From Enterococcaceae bacterium (GTDB lineage Bacteria; Bacillota; Bacilli; Lactobacillales; Enterococcaceae): DNA of 64,000 nt. Positions 42,499 through 51,400 of the stretch are shown here, in pieces. Each line of letters opens with the position of its first letter. Within the stretch, counting starts at the first letter, position 1. The translations under genes and the position numbers were made by a program. Below the pieces are notes generated by a model, which was given only the letters and a program-made list of their open reading frames with translations, was not told the origin of the DNA and made no database searches. Location: NCBI GenBank assembly GCA_022649665.1, contig JALCOL010000001.1:124001-188000 (forward strand), read 5' to 3'.

Positions 42499-43407
42499 AT
42501 GCAGGGAATTTTGATCAATGCCGCGAGTCTGCTCTTGATGATCGCTTTGGGCTATCTGCTGAAACGGATCGGCTTTTTGCGCAAAGCGGACGGCGGGGTG
42601 ATCTCGATGATCGTATTGAATCTAACACTGCCGGCAGCGATCGTTGTCAATCTATCGCGGATGGATTTTCAATTTGATCAGCTGTTCATGATCATCGCGG
42701 GGATCGGACTGACCTTTCTCCAATTAGCGGTTGCTTGGTGGTTCAGCCGCAAAAGCGATCCGCTGGCGCGTTCCTTTGTGATGTTCCTGGCGTCTGGTTT
42801 CAATATCGGCAACTTCACGCTGCCGTTCGTCCAAAGTTTTGTACCAGCCGGGATCCCGCCGCTGTCGATGTTCGATATGGGGAACAGCATCATGCTGGCC
42901 GGCGGAACGGAAGTCGTGGTCGACCGCATGGGAAAAACGAAGCAGGCGTTCGATGTTCGCAAAGTCGCGCTTCAGCTGTTGAAGTCGGTCCCGTATACTT
43001 GCTATATCGTGATGTTTCTTTTGGGAATCTTTCATTTGCGGCTGCCGGCGGGAGTTATTCAGCTTATCCAGCCGATGGCCTCTTCGAACACGTTTTTGTC
43101 GATGTTTATGATCGGACTATATTTGGAACTGCAGCTGCCGAAGTCTGAAAGCCGCTTAGTTTGGAAGACCCTTTTGATCCGTTACGGCACTGGCGGACTT
43201 TTTATTCTGTTCTTTTTATTGTTGCCGCTCTCTGCACTCGATCAAATGATCCTTTGCTTGCTGGCGATCACACCCGTTCCGGTGTTCGGCGTGATCAATG
43301 CAGTCAAAAAAGGGGCTGCTGCAGAAACAGTCGGCTTTTGTTCCTCGATCAGTTTTTTGATCAGTTTGCCGCTGATGACGCTGATTTTGCTTCTTTTTCA
43401 GAAATAA
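42499..43407 (+). CDS. AEC-family (auxin efflux carrier type) permease
   Basis: 302 residues, ten predicted membrane helices in two groups of five. Family traits: MIVLNLTLPAAIVVNLSRM in helix 2 and the polar GFNIGNFTLPF in helix 4. Bacterial members carry malate, malonate or other organic acids; no metabolic neighbour decides here. AGAGGGTG precedes ATG 42499. A TATAGT lies about 35 bp upstream, so it seems to have its own promoter. No terminator is visible before the Pho box, so reading into pstS is possible. Confidence 0.82.
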   Translation: MQGILINAASLLLMIALGYLLKRIGFLRKADGGVISMIVLNLTLPAAIVVNLSRMDFQFDQLFMIIAGIGLTFLQLAVAWWFSRKSDPLARSFVMFLASGFNIGNFTLPFVQSFVPAGIPPLSMFDMGNSIMLAGGTEVVVDRMGKTKQAFDVRKVALQLLKSVPYTCYIVMFLLGIFHLRLPAGVIQLIQPMASSNTFLSMFMIGLYLELQLPKSESRLVWKTLLIRYGTGGLFILFFLLLPLSALDQMILCLLAITPVPVFGVINAVKKGAAAETVGFCSSISFLISLPLMTLILLLFQK

Positions 43408-43415
43408 TTTTTAGT

Positions 43416-43470
43416 TTTACATATGTTTTACATTCCAAAGGTAATAGATTTTACATTTTTTTCCTATACT
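43416..43470 (+). promoter_or_regulatory. Pho box and promoter of the pst operon
   Basis: Direct repeats TTTACAT at 43416 and 43427 (11-bp period) and again at 43450, followed by -10 TATACT at 43465-43470 with no -35. This is how PhoP-activated promoters look in Bacillales and Lactobacillales. The PhoPR genes lie at the end of this cluster. Confidence 0.75.
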
Positions 43471-43503
43471 CGATTTGTAATCACAAAAGAAAGAGGGAAG
43501 AAA

Positions 43504-44379
43504 ATGAAAAAATGGATCGGGGTCACAGTTGTTTTAGCGGCACTTTTGCTTAGCGGATGTGGAAAAGGATCCGCCTCGGCAGAAAAAAGTTCTTCTGCTG
43601 AAGGAGCGAGCGGTGCGATTTCCGTGATTTCGCGGGAAGACGGCTCAGGAACACGCGGTGCATTTACTGAACTTTTCGGTGTCGAAGCCAAAAAAGACGG
43701 CAAAAAAGTCGATCAAACGACGGATCAGGCAGAAATCACCAATAGTACTTCGGTCATGATGACGACCGTTGCCGGTAATCAGCAGGCGATCGGCTACATT
43801 TCACTCGGCTCACTCAATAAAACGGTCAAAGCTCTTAAAATCGATGGGGTCGCGCCCAGCAAAGAAACGGTCAAAGACGGCACCTATAAAATCAGCCGGC
43901 CGTTCAATATCGTTCAAAAATCAACTGATAATCCTGTCGCACAAGACTTCATCAAATTTATTTTAAGTGACGACGGTCAAAAAGTTGTTGAAGACAACGG
44001 TTATATCTCGAAAGAAAAGACCGGCGCGTTCACTAGCGAAAAGCCGCAAGGCAAAATCGTCGTTGCCGGATCTTCCTCAGTGACCCCAGTCATGGAAAAA
44101 CTGAAAGAAGCTTATTTGAAACTCAATTCTGGCGTGGATATCGATATCCAGCAGAGCGACTCGACGACCGGGATCAGTTCCGCGAAACAAGGGATCGCCG
44201 ACATCGGCATGGCTTCCCGCGAACTGCAAGACAGCGAAAAGGATCTGAAAGCAACAGTGATCGCCCAAGACGGTATCGCGGTGATCGTCAATAAAAAGCA
44301 ACCGATCGATCAGCTGTCCTCTGACACGGTCAAGAAGATCTATACCGGAAAAATCACTGATTGGTCAGAAGCCAAATAG
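43504..44379 (+). CDS. pstS: Phosphate-binding lipoprotein PstS
   Basis: Binds phosphate outside the membrane and hands it to PstCA. 291 residues; lipobox LLSGC with lipid Cys19; a Ser-rich tether; binding-protein motifs ISREDGSGTRGAFTEL, STSVMMTTVAG, GSSSVTPVMEKL and STTGISSAKQGIADIGMASR. ATG 43504 follows AGAGGGAAG. First gene of the pst operon under the Pho box. Confidence 0.95.
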   Translation: MKKWIGVTVVLAALLLSGCGKGSASAEKSSSAEGASGAISVISREDGSGTRGAFTELFGVEAKKDGKKVDQTTDQAEITNSTSVMMTTVAGNQQAIGYISLGSLNKTVKALKIDGVAPSKETVKDGTYKISRPFNIVQKSTDNPVAQDFIKFILSDDGQKVVEDNGYISKEKTGAFTSEKPQGKIVVAGSSSVTPVMEKLKEAYLKLNSGVDIDIQQSDSTTGISSAKQGIADIGMASRELQDSEKDLKATVIAQDGIAVIVNKKQPIDQLSSDTVKKIYTGKITDWSEAK

Positions 44380-44397
44380 CCGTTTATCCGGAAATCG

Positions 44398-44430
44398 GGA
44401 CCGTGACAAGACTTACGTCACGGTCCTGTT
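44398..44430 (+). terminator. Hairpin between pstS and pstC
   Basis: Perfect 10-bp stem GGACCGTGAC / GTCACGGTCC with weak T-rich tail TGTTTCTT. Probably a partial terminator or RNA-stabilising stem that gives more PstS than transporter. Confidence 0.6.
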
Positions 44431-44466
44431 TCTTGACTCGCTGCTTTGAAAGAAAGGAAGATTTTT

Positions 44467-45321
44467 ATGACGATGGAAAAAGTATGCCGGCGCCTCTTTC
44501 TTTTTAGTGCGCTAGCTTCGATAGTCGCGCTGGGCGTGATCAGTTTGTTTCTGGTGCTGAATAGTCTGCCGGCTTTTCAAAAAGTCGGGATCCGCGCGAT
44601 CCTGACGGGGACAGTTTGGCAGCCTTCCAGTCAGCTGTTCGGGATCTTGCCGATGATCATGGGCTCGCTTTACGTGACGCTCGGGGCACTGTTGATCGGC
44701 GGGCCGCTGGGGTTGTTCGGTGCGATTTTTTTGGCCTTTTTTTGTCCGAAAAAAATCTATCCGCTTTTTAAACAAATGATCAATTTGATGGCCGGGATTC
44801 CGTCGATCGTCTACGGTTTTTTCGGACTCGTCGTCCTAGTCCCGCTGATCCAGCCGGCAAACGGCAGCGGCAAAGGGATCATTACGGCGTCGCTGCTCCT
44901 CGGGATCATGATTTTGCCAACAGTCATCACAGTTGCTGAAGACGCGCTCCAAGCAGTGCCGAAAAGCTATTATGAAGGGTCGACTGCGCTCGGAGCAACG
45001 CACGAACGTACGATTTTCCGCGTGATGCTGCCGGCTGCCAAGTCCGGCATTTTTGCGGCGATCGTTTTGGGCCTGGGACGCGCGATCGGGGAAACGATGG
45101 CGGTCATGATGGTCGCGGGCAATCAAGCGATCTTCCCGCACAGTCTTTTTTCCGGCGTACGGACACTGACGACGAATATCGTTCTGGAAATGGGCTATGC
45201 GGCGGGACTCCACCGGCAGATGCTGATCGCGACAGCGGTCGTGTTGTTCTTGATCATTTTAGTGCTGAATTTTGGGTTGGGACGTTTGAAAGAACGGGGG
45301 ATAAATGATGGATCTCGCTAG
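44467..45321 (+). CDS. pstC: Phosphate ABC permease PstC
   Basis: 284 residues, six membrane helices. The binding-protein-dependent permease loop is AVPKSYYEGSTALGATHERT, preceded by MAGIPSIVYGFFGL. ATG 44467 follows AAAGGAAG; the 7 in-frame codons upstream cover the ribosome site. Overlaps pstA by 17 bp. Confidence 0.94.
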   Translation: MTMEKVCRRLFLFSALASIVALGVISLFLVLNSLPAFQKVGIRAILTGTVWQPSSQLFGILPMIMGSLYVTLGALLIGGPLGLFGAIFLAFFCPKKIYPLFKQMINLMAGIPSIVYGFFGLVVLVPLIQPANGSGKGIITASLLLGIMILPTVITVAEDALQAVPKSYYEGSTALGATHERTIFRVMLPAAKSGIFAAIVLGLGRAIGETMAVMMVAGNQAIFPHSLFSGVRTLTTNIVLEMGYAAGLHRQMLIATAVVLFLIILVLNFGLGRLKERGINDGSR

Positions 45322-46183
45322 TCATACAGAAGAAGCGGCGCTGCTCAAAAAAGGGCAGCGTAAAAAACCGCATTCTTTTGCGAAACTTTTAAAAGGGCTG
45401 GTCTATCTCAGTATTGTCTTGATCAGCGGACTTCTTTTGTGGATGCTCGGCTACATTCTGTTGAAGGGAGTACCATATTTGACAACAGCGATGTTTTCGC
45501 TGACGTATACGACTGAGAATTTGTCGATGTTTCCGGCGATCTTGAACACGCTCAGCATGATCTTGCTGACGCTTTTGATCGCATGTCCGGTCGGGATCTT
45601 CGCTGCGATCTATTTTGTCGAATATGCCGCAGGAAGCCGCGGGGTAAAACTGCTGCGGCTGGCCACGGAGACACTGGCCGGAGTGCCGTCGATCATCTTC
45701 GGGCTGTTCGGTTATTTGTGTTTCGTCGTTTTCTTCAAAATGGGCTATTCGCTGCTGGCTGGCTGTTTGACGCTCGCGATCTTAGTATTGCCGGTCATCA
45801 TCCGGACGACCGAAGAAGCGTTGATCGCGACTCCGCAATCTTATCGCGAAGCAAGTTTTGCCCTCGGTGCTGGAAAAGTTCGGACGATCTTCCGGATCGT
45901 TTTGCCGAACGCTTTGCCCGGGATCGTCAGCGGGATCATTTTAAGTGTCGGGCGCATCATCGGCGAGACCGCTGCACTGATCTACACTGCCGGCACGATC
46001 GCAAACGTCGCCGGGCCGCTTGACTCTGGGCGGACGCTCGCCGTTCACATGTTCAGCCTGCTCTCAGAAGGGATCCACGTCGAACAAGCGAATGCCACCG
46101 CAGTCATTTTGATCCTGCTCGTCGTTTTGCTGAATTTGGCCGCTTCGCTCATTACGAAAAAATTACGGAGGAACCGCTCATGA
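45305..46183 (+). CDS. pstA: Phosphate ABC permease PstA
   Basis: 292 residues, six helices after a cytoplasmic N-terminus. [17 protein letters not shown] and [19 protein letters not shown] are the PstA counterparts of the PstC motifs. Starts at ATG 45305 (or 45308) within pstC; its stop overlaps pstB by 4 bp. Confidence 0.94.
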   Translation: MMDLASHTEEAALLKKGQRKKPHSFAKLLKGLVYLSIVLISGLLLWMLGYILLKGVPYLTTAMFSLTYTTENLSMFPAILNTLSMILLTLLIACPVGIFAAIYFVEYAAGSRGVKLLRLATETLAGVPSIIFGLFGYLCFVVFFKMGYSLLAGCLTLAILVLPVIIRTTEEALIATPQSYREASFALGAGKVRTIFRIVLPNALPGIVSGIILSVGRIIGETAALIYTAGTIANVAGPLDSGRTLAVHMFSLLSEGIHVEQANATAVILILLVVLLNLAASLITKKLRRNRS

Positions 46184-46923
46184 TCACAACGAAAATGCTG
46201 AATGTTTATTATGGAGATTTCCATGCGCTGAAAAATATCGAGCTGGAAGTTCCTGACAACCAGATCACCGCTTTGATCGGACCGTCCGGCTGCGGGAAAT
46301 CAACGCTTTTAAAAACACTCAACCGCATGAATGACCTTGTGCCCAACTGCCGCGTCGAAGGCGAAGTCGCAGTTGACGGCGAAAATATTTATCAAATCAA
46401 ACAAATCGAAGAGTTGCGCAAAAAAGTTGGGATGGTCTTCCAAAAAGCGAATACCTTTCCAATGTCGATCTTCGACAATATTGCTTACGGCATCAAGACG
46501 CATGAAAAATTGAGCCACTATGAGCTGGCCGAACGCGTCGAAGAAGCACTCAAACAAGCGGCATTGTGGGAAGAAGTCAAAGACCGGCTCCACAAAAGCG
46601 CGATGGGTCTTTCCGGCGGGCAGCAGCAGCGTCTTTGCATCGCCCGGGCACTTGCGATCCATCCCGAGATCCTCTTGATGGATGAATCGACGAGCGCGCT
46701 CGATCCTTTGGCGACAGCAAAAATCGAAGAGCTTGCACAGGTGCTGAAAACTAAGTACACTATCGTTATGGTGACACATAATATGCAGCAGGCGGCACGT
46801 GCTTCCGACCGAACAGCGTTCTTTTTGGATGGCGAATTGATCGAAAGCCAAGCGACTGCCGATTTGTTCAGCACACCGCTCAAAGAACAAACTTCCAATT
46901 ACATCACGGGCCGCTTCGGTTAA
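46180..46923 (+). CDS. pstB: Phosphate ABC ATPase PstB
   Basis: 247 residues. Walker [20 protein letters not shown], signature [16 protein letters not shown], Walker [14 protein letters not shown], switch [10 protein letters not shown], and the typical end [12 protein letters not shown] 46180 behind GGAGG. Many Lactobacillales carry two pstB copies and phoU here; this cluster has one pstB and goes straight to phoPR. Confidence 0.95.
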   Translation: MITTKMLNVYYGDFHALKNIELEVPDNQITALIGPSGCGKSTLLKTLNRMNDLVPNCRVEGEVAVDGENIYQIKQIEELRKKVGMVFQKANTFPMSIFDNIAYGIKTHEKLSHYELAERVEEALKQAALWEEVKDRLHKSAMGLSGGQQQRLCIARALAIHPEILLMDESTSALDPLATAKIEELAQVLKTKYTIVMVTHNMQQAARASDRTAFFLDGELIESQATADLFSTPLKEQTSNYITGRFG

Positions 46924-46984
46924 GGATCTTTTTCGTTTTCCTGACAGAAACACTCGTGCAGCGCATAAAACGAGGAGGAAAATG

Positions 46985-47683
46985 ATGATCTATATCGTAG
47001 AAGATGACGACAATATCCGCGAACTGGCGGGCTATACGTTATCGAGTCTCCATTTTGATACTGCCGGATTCCCGGACAGCGAAACGTTTGAAAAAGCACT
47101 CAAAAAAGAGCTGCCGCAGCTGGTGATCTTAGATTTGATGCTGCCGGGCAAAGACGGCTTGACGATCTTAAAGGAGCTGCGGGCGCAGCCGAAGACTGCC
47201 CATTTGCCGGTCTTGATCTTGAGTGCAAAAGACAGCGAATTCGATAAAGTGATGGGGCTCAATCTCGGAGCAGATGATTATTTGACGAAGCCGTTCGGCG
47301 CGATGGAACTCGCGGCGCGGGTCAATGCGCTCTTGCGGCGGGCCTCCAAATCTGAAGAAGCGGTCGCCAAAAAAGCCGCCGGCGGCCGATTGATCTATCA
47401 GCCGAATGCCCATCAGTTTGTTTTGGACGGCGAGCCGCTGGCGCTGACGTCAAAAGAATTCGATCTTTTGCGGCTGTTTATCCAATATCCAAAAAAGGCA
47501 TTCAGCCGCGAGCAGCTTTTGGCCGATGTCTGGGGCTACCATTATGACGGCGAGAGCCGGACGGTCGATGTCCATATCGGTTCATTGCGGCAGAAGCTGG
47601 GCGAGATCGGCGAATCGATCCATACGATCCGCGGATTCGGCTACCGCTGGCAGGAAACGGCCGGCGACAAGGTGGAAAATTAG
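46985..47683 (+). CDS. phoP: Response regulator PhoP
   Basis: OmpR-type regulator, 232 residues. Receiver domain with acidic pocket EDDDN, phospho-Asp D50 in VILDLMLPGKDG, and lysine in YLTKPFGAMEL; C-terminal winged helix with SREQLLADVWGY and SRTVDVHIGSLRQKLGE. PhoP identity rests on its place behind pstSCAB and the Pho box. ATG 46985 is better spaced to GGAGG than ATG 46982. Only one base-pair step separates it from phoR. Confidence 0.9.
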   Translation: MIYIVEDDDNIRELAGYTLSSLHFDTAGFPDSETFEKALKKELPQLVILDLMLPGKDGLTILKELRAQPKTAHLPVLILSAKDSEFDKVMGLNLGADDYLTKPFGAMELAARVNALLRRASKSEEAVAKKAAGGRLIYQPNAHQFVLDGEPLALTSKEFDLLRLFIQYPKKAFSREQLLADVWGYHYDGESRTVDVHIGSLRQKLGEIGESIHTIRGFGYRWQETAGDKVEN

Positions 47684-49411
47684 ATGCAGAAAAAAATATT
47701 TACTTCGCTTTTATTTCTGACCAGCTGTGCGCTCTTGTTTTCTTTGATCGCGATCGGGCTGGTCGCTTTTTCGCAAATGGAAGAGCGTTTTTGGAGCGAG
47801 CTTAAAACGGAATTGGGCTATACGGAAACGATCTATGAAAAAGAGGGGATCGCGGGACTGGCAGCACTCAAAGCGTCGGAACGGATCACTTTGATCGACT
47901 CCGCCGGCAAAGTCCTCTACGATAATCAAGCCGATGCTGCCAAAATGGATAATCATCGCACGCGTCCGGAGGTGAAAGCGGCGGCCGCCAGCGGTGTGGG
48001 GCGATCGCGCCGGGAATCGGACACGCTTTTTTCAAAAAATTTTTATTATGCTGAGAAAATGCCGAACCAAATGATTTTGCGGATCTCAAAAACTCAAAGC
48101 GGGCTAGTGCATCTGTATACACGCATGGCGCTCCTGGGGTTCTTGATTTTCCTGATCCTTCTGGTGCTGGCTTATTTTGCGTCGCGGCTGACCGCCAGAC
48201 GGATCACCCGCCCGATCAACGAATTGGATCTTCAAGATCCGGACAAAAAGCGGATCTATCCGGAGATCACGCCGCTTGTTCGCCGTTTGGTAGAACAGAA
48301 CGGCCAAATCGCGCTTCAGATCAAAGAATTGAAGGCCCAAGAAGAGCAATTTTCGCTGATCACGACTCATATGCAGGAAGGACTGCTGCTTTTAGACCGC
48401 GAGAAAAAAGTTTTATTTGCCAATCCCGCGGCACGCGCACTTTTTGAGATCCAGCAGCAGAAATATCAGCTGCCGGTCCAATTGTTTGAACATCATGAAG
48501 ACTTTTTACAAGCACTTTCGCGTGTTTTAACAGGCCAAGACCAAGAGTTGAAGCTGCCGTTCAAAGACCGGATCTATCAATTGATCCTAAACCCGGTCTA
48601 TCAGGAAAAACAAGTGAGCGGCGCGCTGGTTTTTTTGATCGATGTGACTTCTGCTGAAAAGCAGGCCCAATTGCGCCGTGAATTCACGTCAAACGTGACG
48701 CATGAGCTGCGCACACCGCTGACAAGCATTTCAGGATATGCGGAGATCATTCATGCCGGGCTCGTCCAGCCGGCTGATATTCCGCGCTTTTCCGGCAAGA
48801 TCTATGATGAAGCGCAGCGGCTGATCCAATTGATCAATGATATTTTGAAACTATCGCGGCTGGAACAAGATCCGCATTTGCAAGAAGGCGAAGTTTTTTG
48901 GCCGGCACTGCTGAAAAAAATCGCGGAAAGTCTTGAACCAGCGCTCGAAAAAAAACAGCAGCACTTGTTGATCCAAGGGCTGCCGGTCAAACAAAACGCT
49001 TTTCCGAATATTTTATTCGATATGGTCTATAATTTAGCGGAAAATGCCAGCAAATACAGTCCGAACGGCACGACGATCACGATCGCTTTGGCAGAAGAGG
49101 CGGAAGATTATCAGCTGCGGGTCAGCGATGAGGGGCCGGGGATCCCCGAAAAAGAACGCGACCGGATCTTTGAGCGTTTTTACCGCGGCGATAAAAGCCA
49201 CAGCTCGCAGATCCCGGGGACGGGCTTGGGGCTTGCGATCGTCAAACACGGTGTCCAGCTCCACCGCGGGAAAATAGCGCTGGAAGCTAATCAGCCGCAC
49301 GGCAGTTCATTTGTGATCCGTTTTCCTAAATCAGAATTTCTTCCGCGGGTCGCGCATGATGAGGCGGTCGAGCCGGTCCAAGGCGATCCGCAGCCAGCGG
49401 ACGATGAATGA
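47684..49411 (+). CDS. phoR: Sensor histidine kinase PhoR
   Basis: 575 residues: membrane helix 1 (7-29), extracytoplasmic sensor (30-145), helix 2 (148-168), HAMP-like linker, a PAS-like domain (about 220-320), HisKA with phospho-His H340 in SNVTHELRTPLTS, and HATPase (N454, DEGPG 482-486, GTGLGL 512-517). A short acidic tail (EPVQGDPQPADDE) closes it. Domain order matches PhoR of Firmicutes. Its 3' end overlaps the convergent acyltransferase gene by 81 bp. Confidence 0.9.
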   Translation: MQKKIFTSLLFLTSCALLFSLIAIGLVAFSQMEERFWSELKTELGYTETIYEKEGIAGLAALKASERITLIDSAGKVLYDNQADAAKMDNHRTRPEVKAAAASGVGRSRRESDTLFSKNFYYAEKMPNQMILRISKTQSGLVHLYTRMALLGFLIFLILLVLAYFASRLTARRITRPINELDLQDPDKKRIYPEITPLVRRLVEQNGQIALQIKELKAQEEQFSLITTHMQEGLLLLDREKKVLFANPAARALFEIQQQKYQLPVQLFEHHEDFLQALSRVLTGQDQELKLPFKDRIYQLILNPVYQEKQVSGALVFLIDVTSAEKQAQLRREFTSNVTHELRTPLTSISGYAEIIHAGLVQPADIPRFSGKIYDEAQRLIQLINDILKLSRLEQDPHLQEGEVFWPALLKKIAESLEPALEKKQQHLLIQGLPVKQNAFPNILFDMVYNLAENASKYSPNGTTITIALAEEAEDYQLRVSDEGPGIPEKERDRIFERFYRGDKSHSSQIPGTGLGLAIVKHGVQLHRGKIALEANQPHGSSFVIRFPKSEFLPRVAHDEAVEPVQGDPQPADDE

Positions 49412-50338
49412 ACGGCTCAACAGCTGGACGATCGCTACACTCGCCGCAGCGAGGATCGTAAAATGGATCCCGGCGTTCGGGATCCGCTGGGTCGCCTGGA
49501 CTAGCGGGCCGATCAAATAAACATGCAGCAGATAGATCGTCAGTGTCCGCTCCCCCCAAACTGTCAAAAAGTGGCGTTTGGCGGGCGCGAGGACCATCAA
49601 GACAAAGACGAATCCGAAACCGATGAAGTACGAAAGCATCCCGAACGCCAGCTCATAGAAAAGTTCCATCGAGAGCAGACGATAGGAACGGTCGCCCCAG
49701 AAAAATTCTGGTTTCAGATTTTCATGGATCCAAAAAGCTGCGATCAAAAGGCTGGCCGCGATGATCAAGGCGGCTTTTACATATTTCCACTTGGCGCTGC
49801 GCATTTTTAAGAGATACGCTTCTTTGACGAAATAGCCGCCTAAAAAATAAGGGAGGAAGCGCAAGAGGCGCGCCATCGACATATAAGCGCCGAATTCGCT
49901 TGAAAAGCCGTACAATACGCCGACGAGCAGGCTGATTTTGAAGACATTCCTGATCTTGACCAAGTCCGGCAGCAAAAGGCGCCACAAAAACATGCAGTAC
50001 AAATACCACAATGTCCAGCCCGGTCGGAAAAATTGGAAGCTTTCGACTTTACCGGTCAAAATCGCCAGGATCGTCAAGATGATATTGAAAAAGATAAACG
50101 GGATCGCGAAGGTCCGCAAGGCGGTATTGCGGCCTTTTTCCAGATTTTTCGAAAAGAACCCGGAGATAAAGATGAAAACCGGCATGTGAAACTCATAGAT
50201 CCAAATATAGACGAATTTCGTCGGCACATCGCTCAGCCGCAAATATTCGAGCGCATGGCCGAGGACGACCAGCAAGATCAAGATCCCTTTGATATTATCG
50301 AAAAGCGGATCGCGCCCGGCTTTAGTTTTCAGTTCGAT
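49331..50338 (-). CDS. Membrane acyltransferase, acyltransferase-3 family
   Basis: Multi-helix O-acyltransferase (Acyl_transf_3) that may acetylate envelope polysaccharide. The conserved opening [22 protein letters not shown] includes the catalytic His, and EFHMPVFIFISGFF follows; about ten helices in all. The frame has no ATG, GTG or TTG upstream of the conserved opening; the first TTG (base 50281) would cut into it. A perfect GAGGAGG sits 9 bases before an ATC codon (50338-50336), so a rare ATC start, giving 335 residues, is my best reading. It overlaps the esterase gene by 17 bp and phoR by 81 bp. Confidence 0.75.
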   Translation of the reverse strand: MELKTKAGRDPLFDNIKGILILLVVLGHALEYLRLSDVPTKFVYIWIYEFHMPVFIFISGFFSKNLEKGRNTALRTFAIPFIFFNIILTILAILTGKVESFQFFRPGWTLWYLYCMFLWRLLLPDLVKIRNVFKISLLVGVLYGFSSEFGAYMSMARLLRFLPYFLGGYFVKEAYLLKMRSAKWKYVKAALIIAASLLIAAFWIHENLKPEFFWGDRSYRLLSMELFYELAFGMLSYFIGFGFVFVLMVLAPAKRHFLTVWGERTLTIYLLHVYLIGPLVQATQRIPNAGIHFTILAAASVAIVQLLSRSFIVRWLRIALDRLDRLIMRDPRKKF

Positions 50339-51320
50339 GGGAAACGCCCTCCTCGCACTGAAGCAAGCGGTCCCGCACGATCGCGATCGTCTCTTCAGCT
50401 TCAGGGATCGGATAAAGCGAAAAGATGTGATCCATATTTTCGAAAATATGAAAAGTCAGCGGCCAATCAGGATGTTGGCGCGCTTCCTGCTGCAGCTTTT
50501 CAGCGTCCGCATACAACAAGTCATGTGTGCCAAAGAAAATATCGACCGGCGGCAGGTCGGAAAAATCCGCATAGCGCGGGCTGATCAGTGGATCTTTCGT
50601 GGACAGATCTCCGGCATACCATTCGCCGCGAAAACTCAAATTTTCAAGCTCCAGCAAAGGATCATCTTGCTGAAGCTTTTTCATTTTCGGATTGCTGTCT
50701 GAAACATCGAGCCACGGCGAAAACAGAAATGCCATCAGCGGCAGCGGCTTTTTTTCAGTGCGCAATATTTGGAGCAGTGACAAAGCGAGTCCGCCGCCCG
50801 CCGAATCGCCCATCAAGAGGACTTTTTTCGGGTCAGCGCGATGTTTTTTCAAGAAAGCGCAATAATTGTCGGCGACCATCCGGATCGCATCGACGGCGTG
50901 GAAATCAGGGGATTTGGGGTAGAGCGGCATCACGATCTTGGCATCGAGCTGATTGGCGAGCCGGTGAAGAAAAGAATAATGGATCCCAAGCGGCTGGTTC
51001 CAGTAAGCGCCGCCGTGAAGATAATAGATCCAAAAGGCAGGTCGTTCCGCTCCGAAGGTCACCGTCTCTTTTAGTGCCGGATCCCACGCAACTTGATAGA
51101 AGTTTTGGATGCCCCGCGGCAGATGATACGGCCGGTTGCCGTTTTCCAGCGCGCGCAAGTCTTTCCATTCACGGGACAAATTGATGAGCGTTGAATTTTT
51201 CTGCAAGAATTCCTCGATCAATAAACTTGGCAGACTCTGCTTGCGCTGCCAGGCTTTTCTTTTTTTATTCAAAAGGAAGAGCGCCGCGGCGCTCGAGAAG
51301 ATCAATGGCGTTTTTTTCAC
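50322..51320 (-). CDS. Alpha/beta hydrolase, hormone-sensitive lipase family
   Basis: 332 residues. Oxyanion motif YYLHGGAYW near 100, nucleophile GDSAGGG near 175, acid DIFFGTHDLL near 270 and catalytic His in MDHIF near 300. The N-terminus KKTPLIFSSAAALFLLNKK is hydrophobic and may be a membrane anchor or uncleaved signal. GTG 51320 is preferred because GAGGTGA lies just upstream of it (the GTG at 51329 is within that ribosome site). Carboxylesterase activity likely, substrate unknown. It precedes and overlaps the acyltransferase, so esterification and de-esterification could be linked; this is inference. Confidence 0.85.
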   Translation of the reverse strand: MKKTPLIFSSAAALFLLNKKRKAWQRKQSLPSLLIEEFLQKNSTLINLSREWKDLRALENGNRPYHLPRGIQNFYQVAWDPALKETVTFGAERPAFWIYYLHGGAYWNQPLGIHYSFLHRLANQLDAKIVMPLYPKSPDFHAVDAIRMVADNYCAFLKKHRADPKKVLLMGDSAGGGLALSLLQILRTEKKPLPLMAFLFSPWLDVSDSNPKMKKLQQDDPLLELENLSFRGEWYAGDLSTKDPLISPRYADFSDLPPVDIFFGTHDLLYADAEKLQQEARQHPDWPLTFHIFENMDHIFSLYPIPEAEETIAIVRDRLLQCEEGVSHRTEN

Positions 51321-51400
51321 CCGATTCACCTCGCTTTTTTTCTATTATATCATGCAGCATGGTAAACTAAAAAAAACAAAAGAGTGAAAGGGTGATCGAT

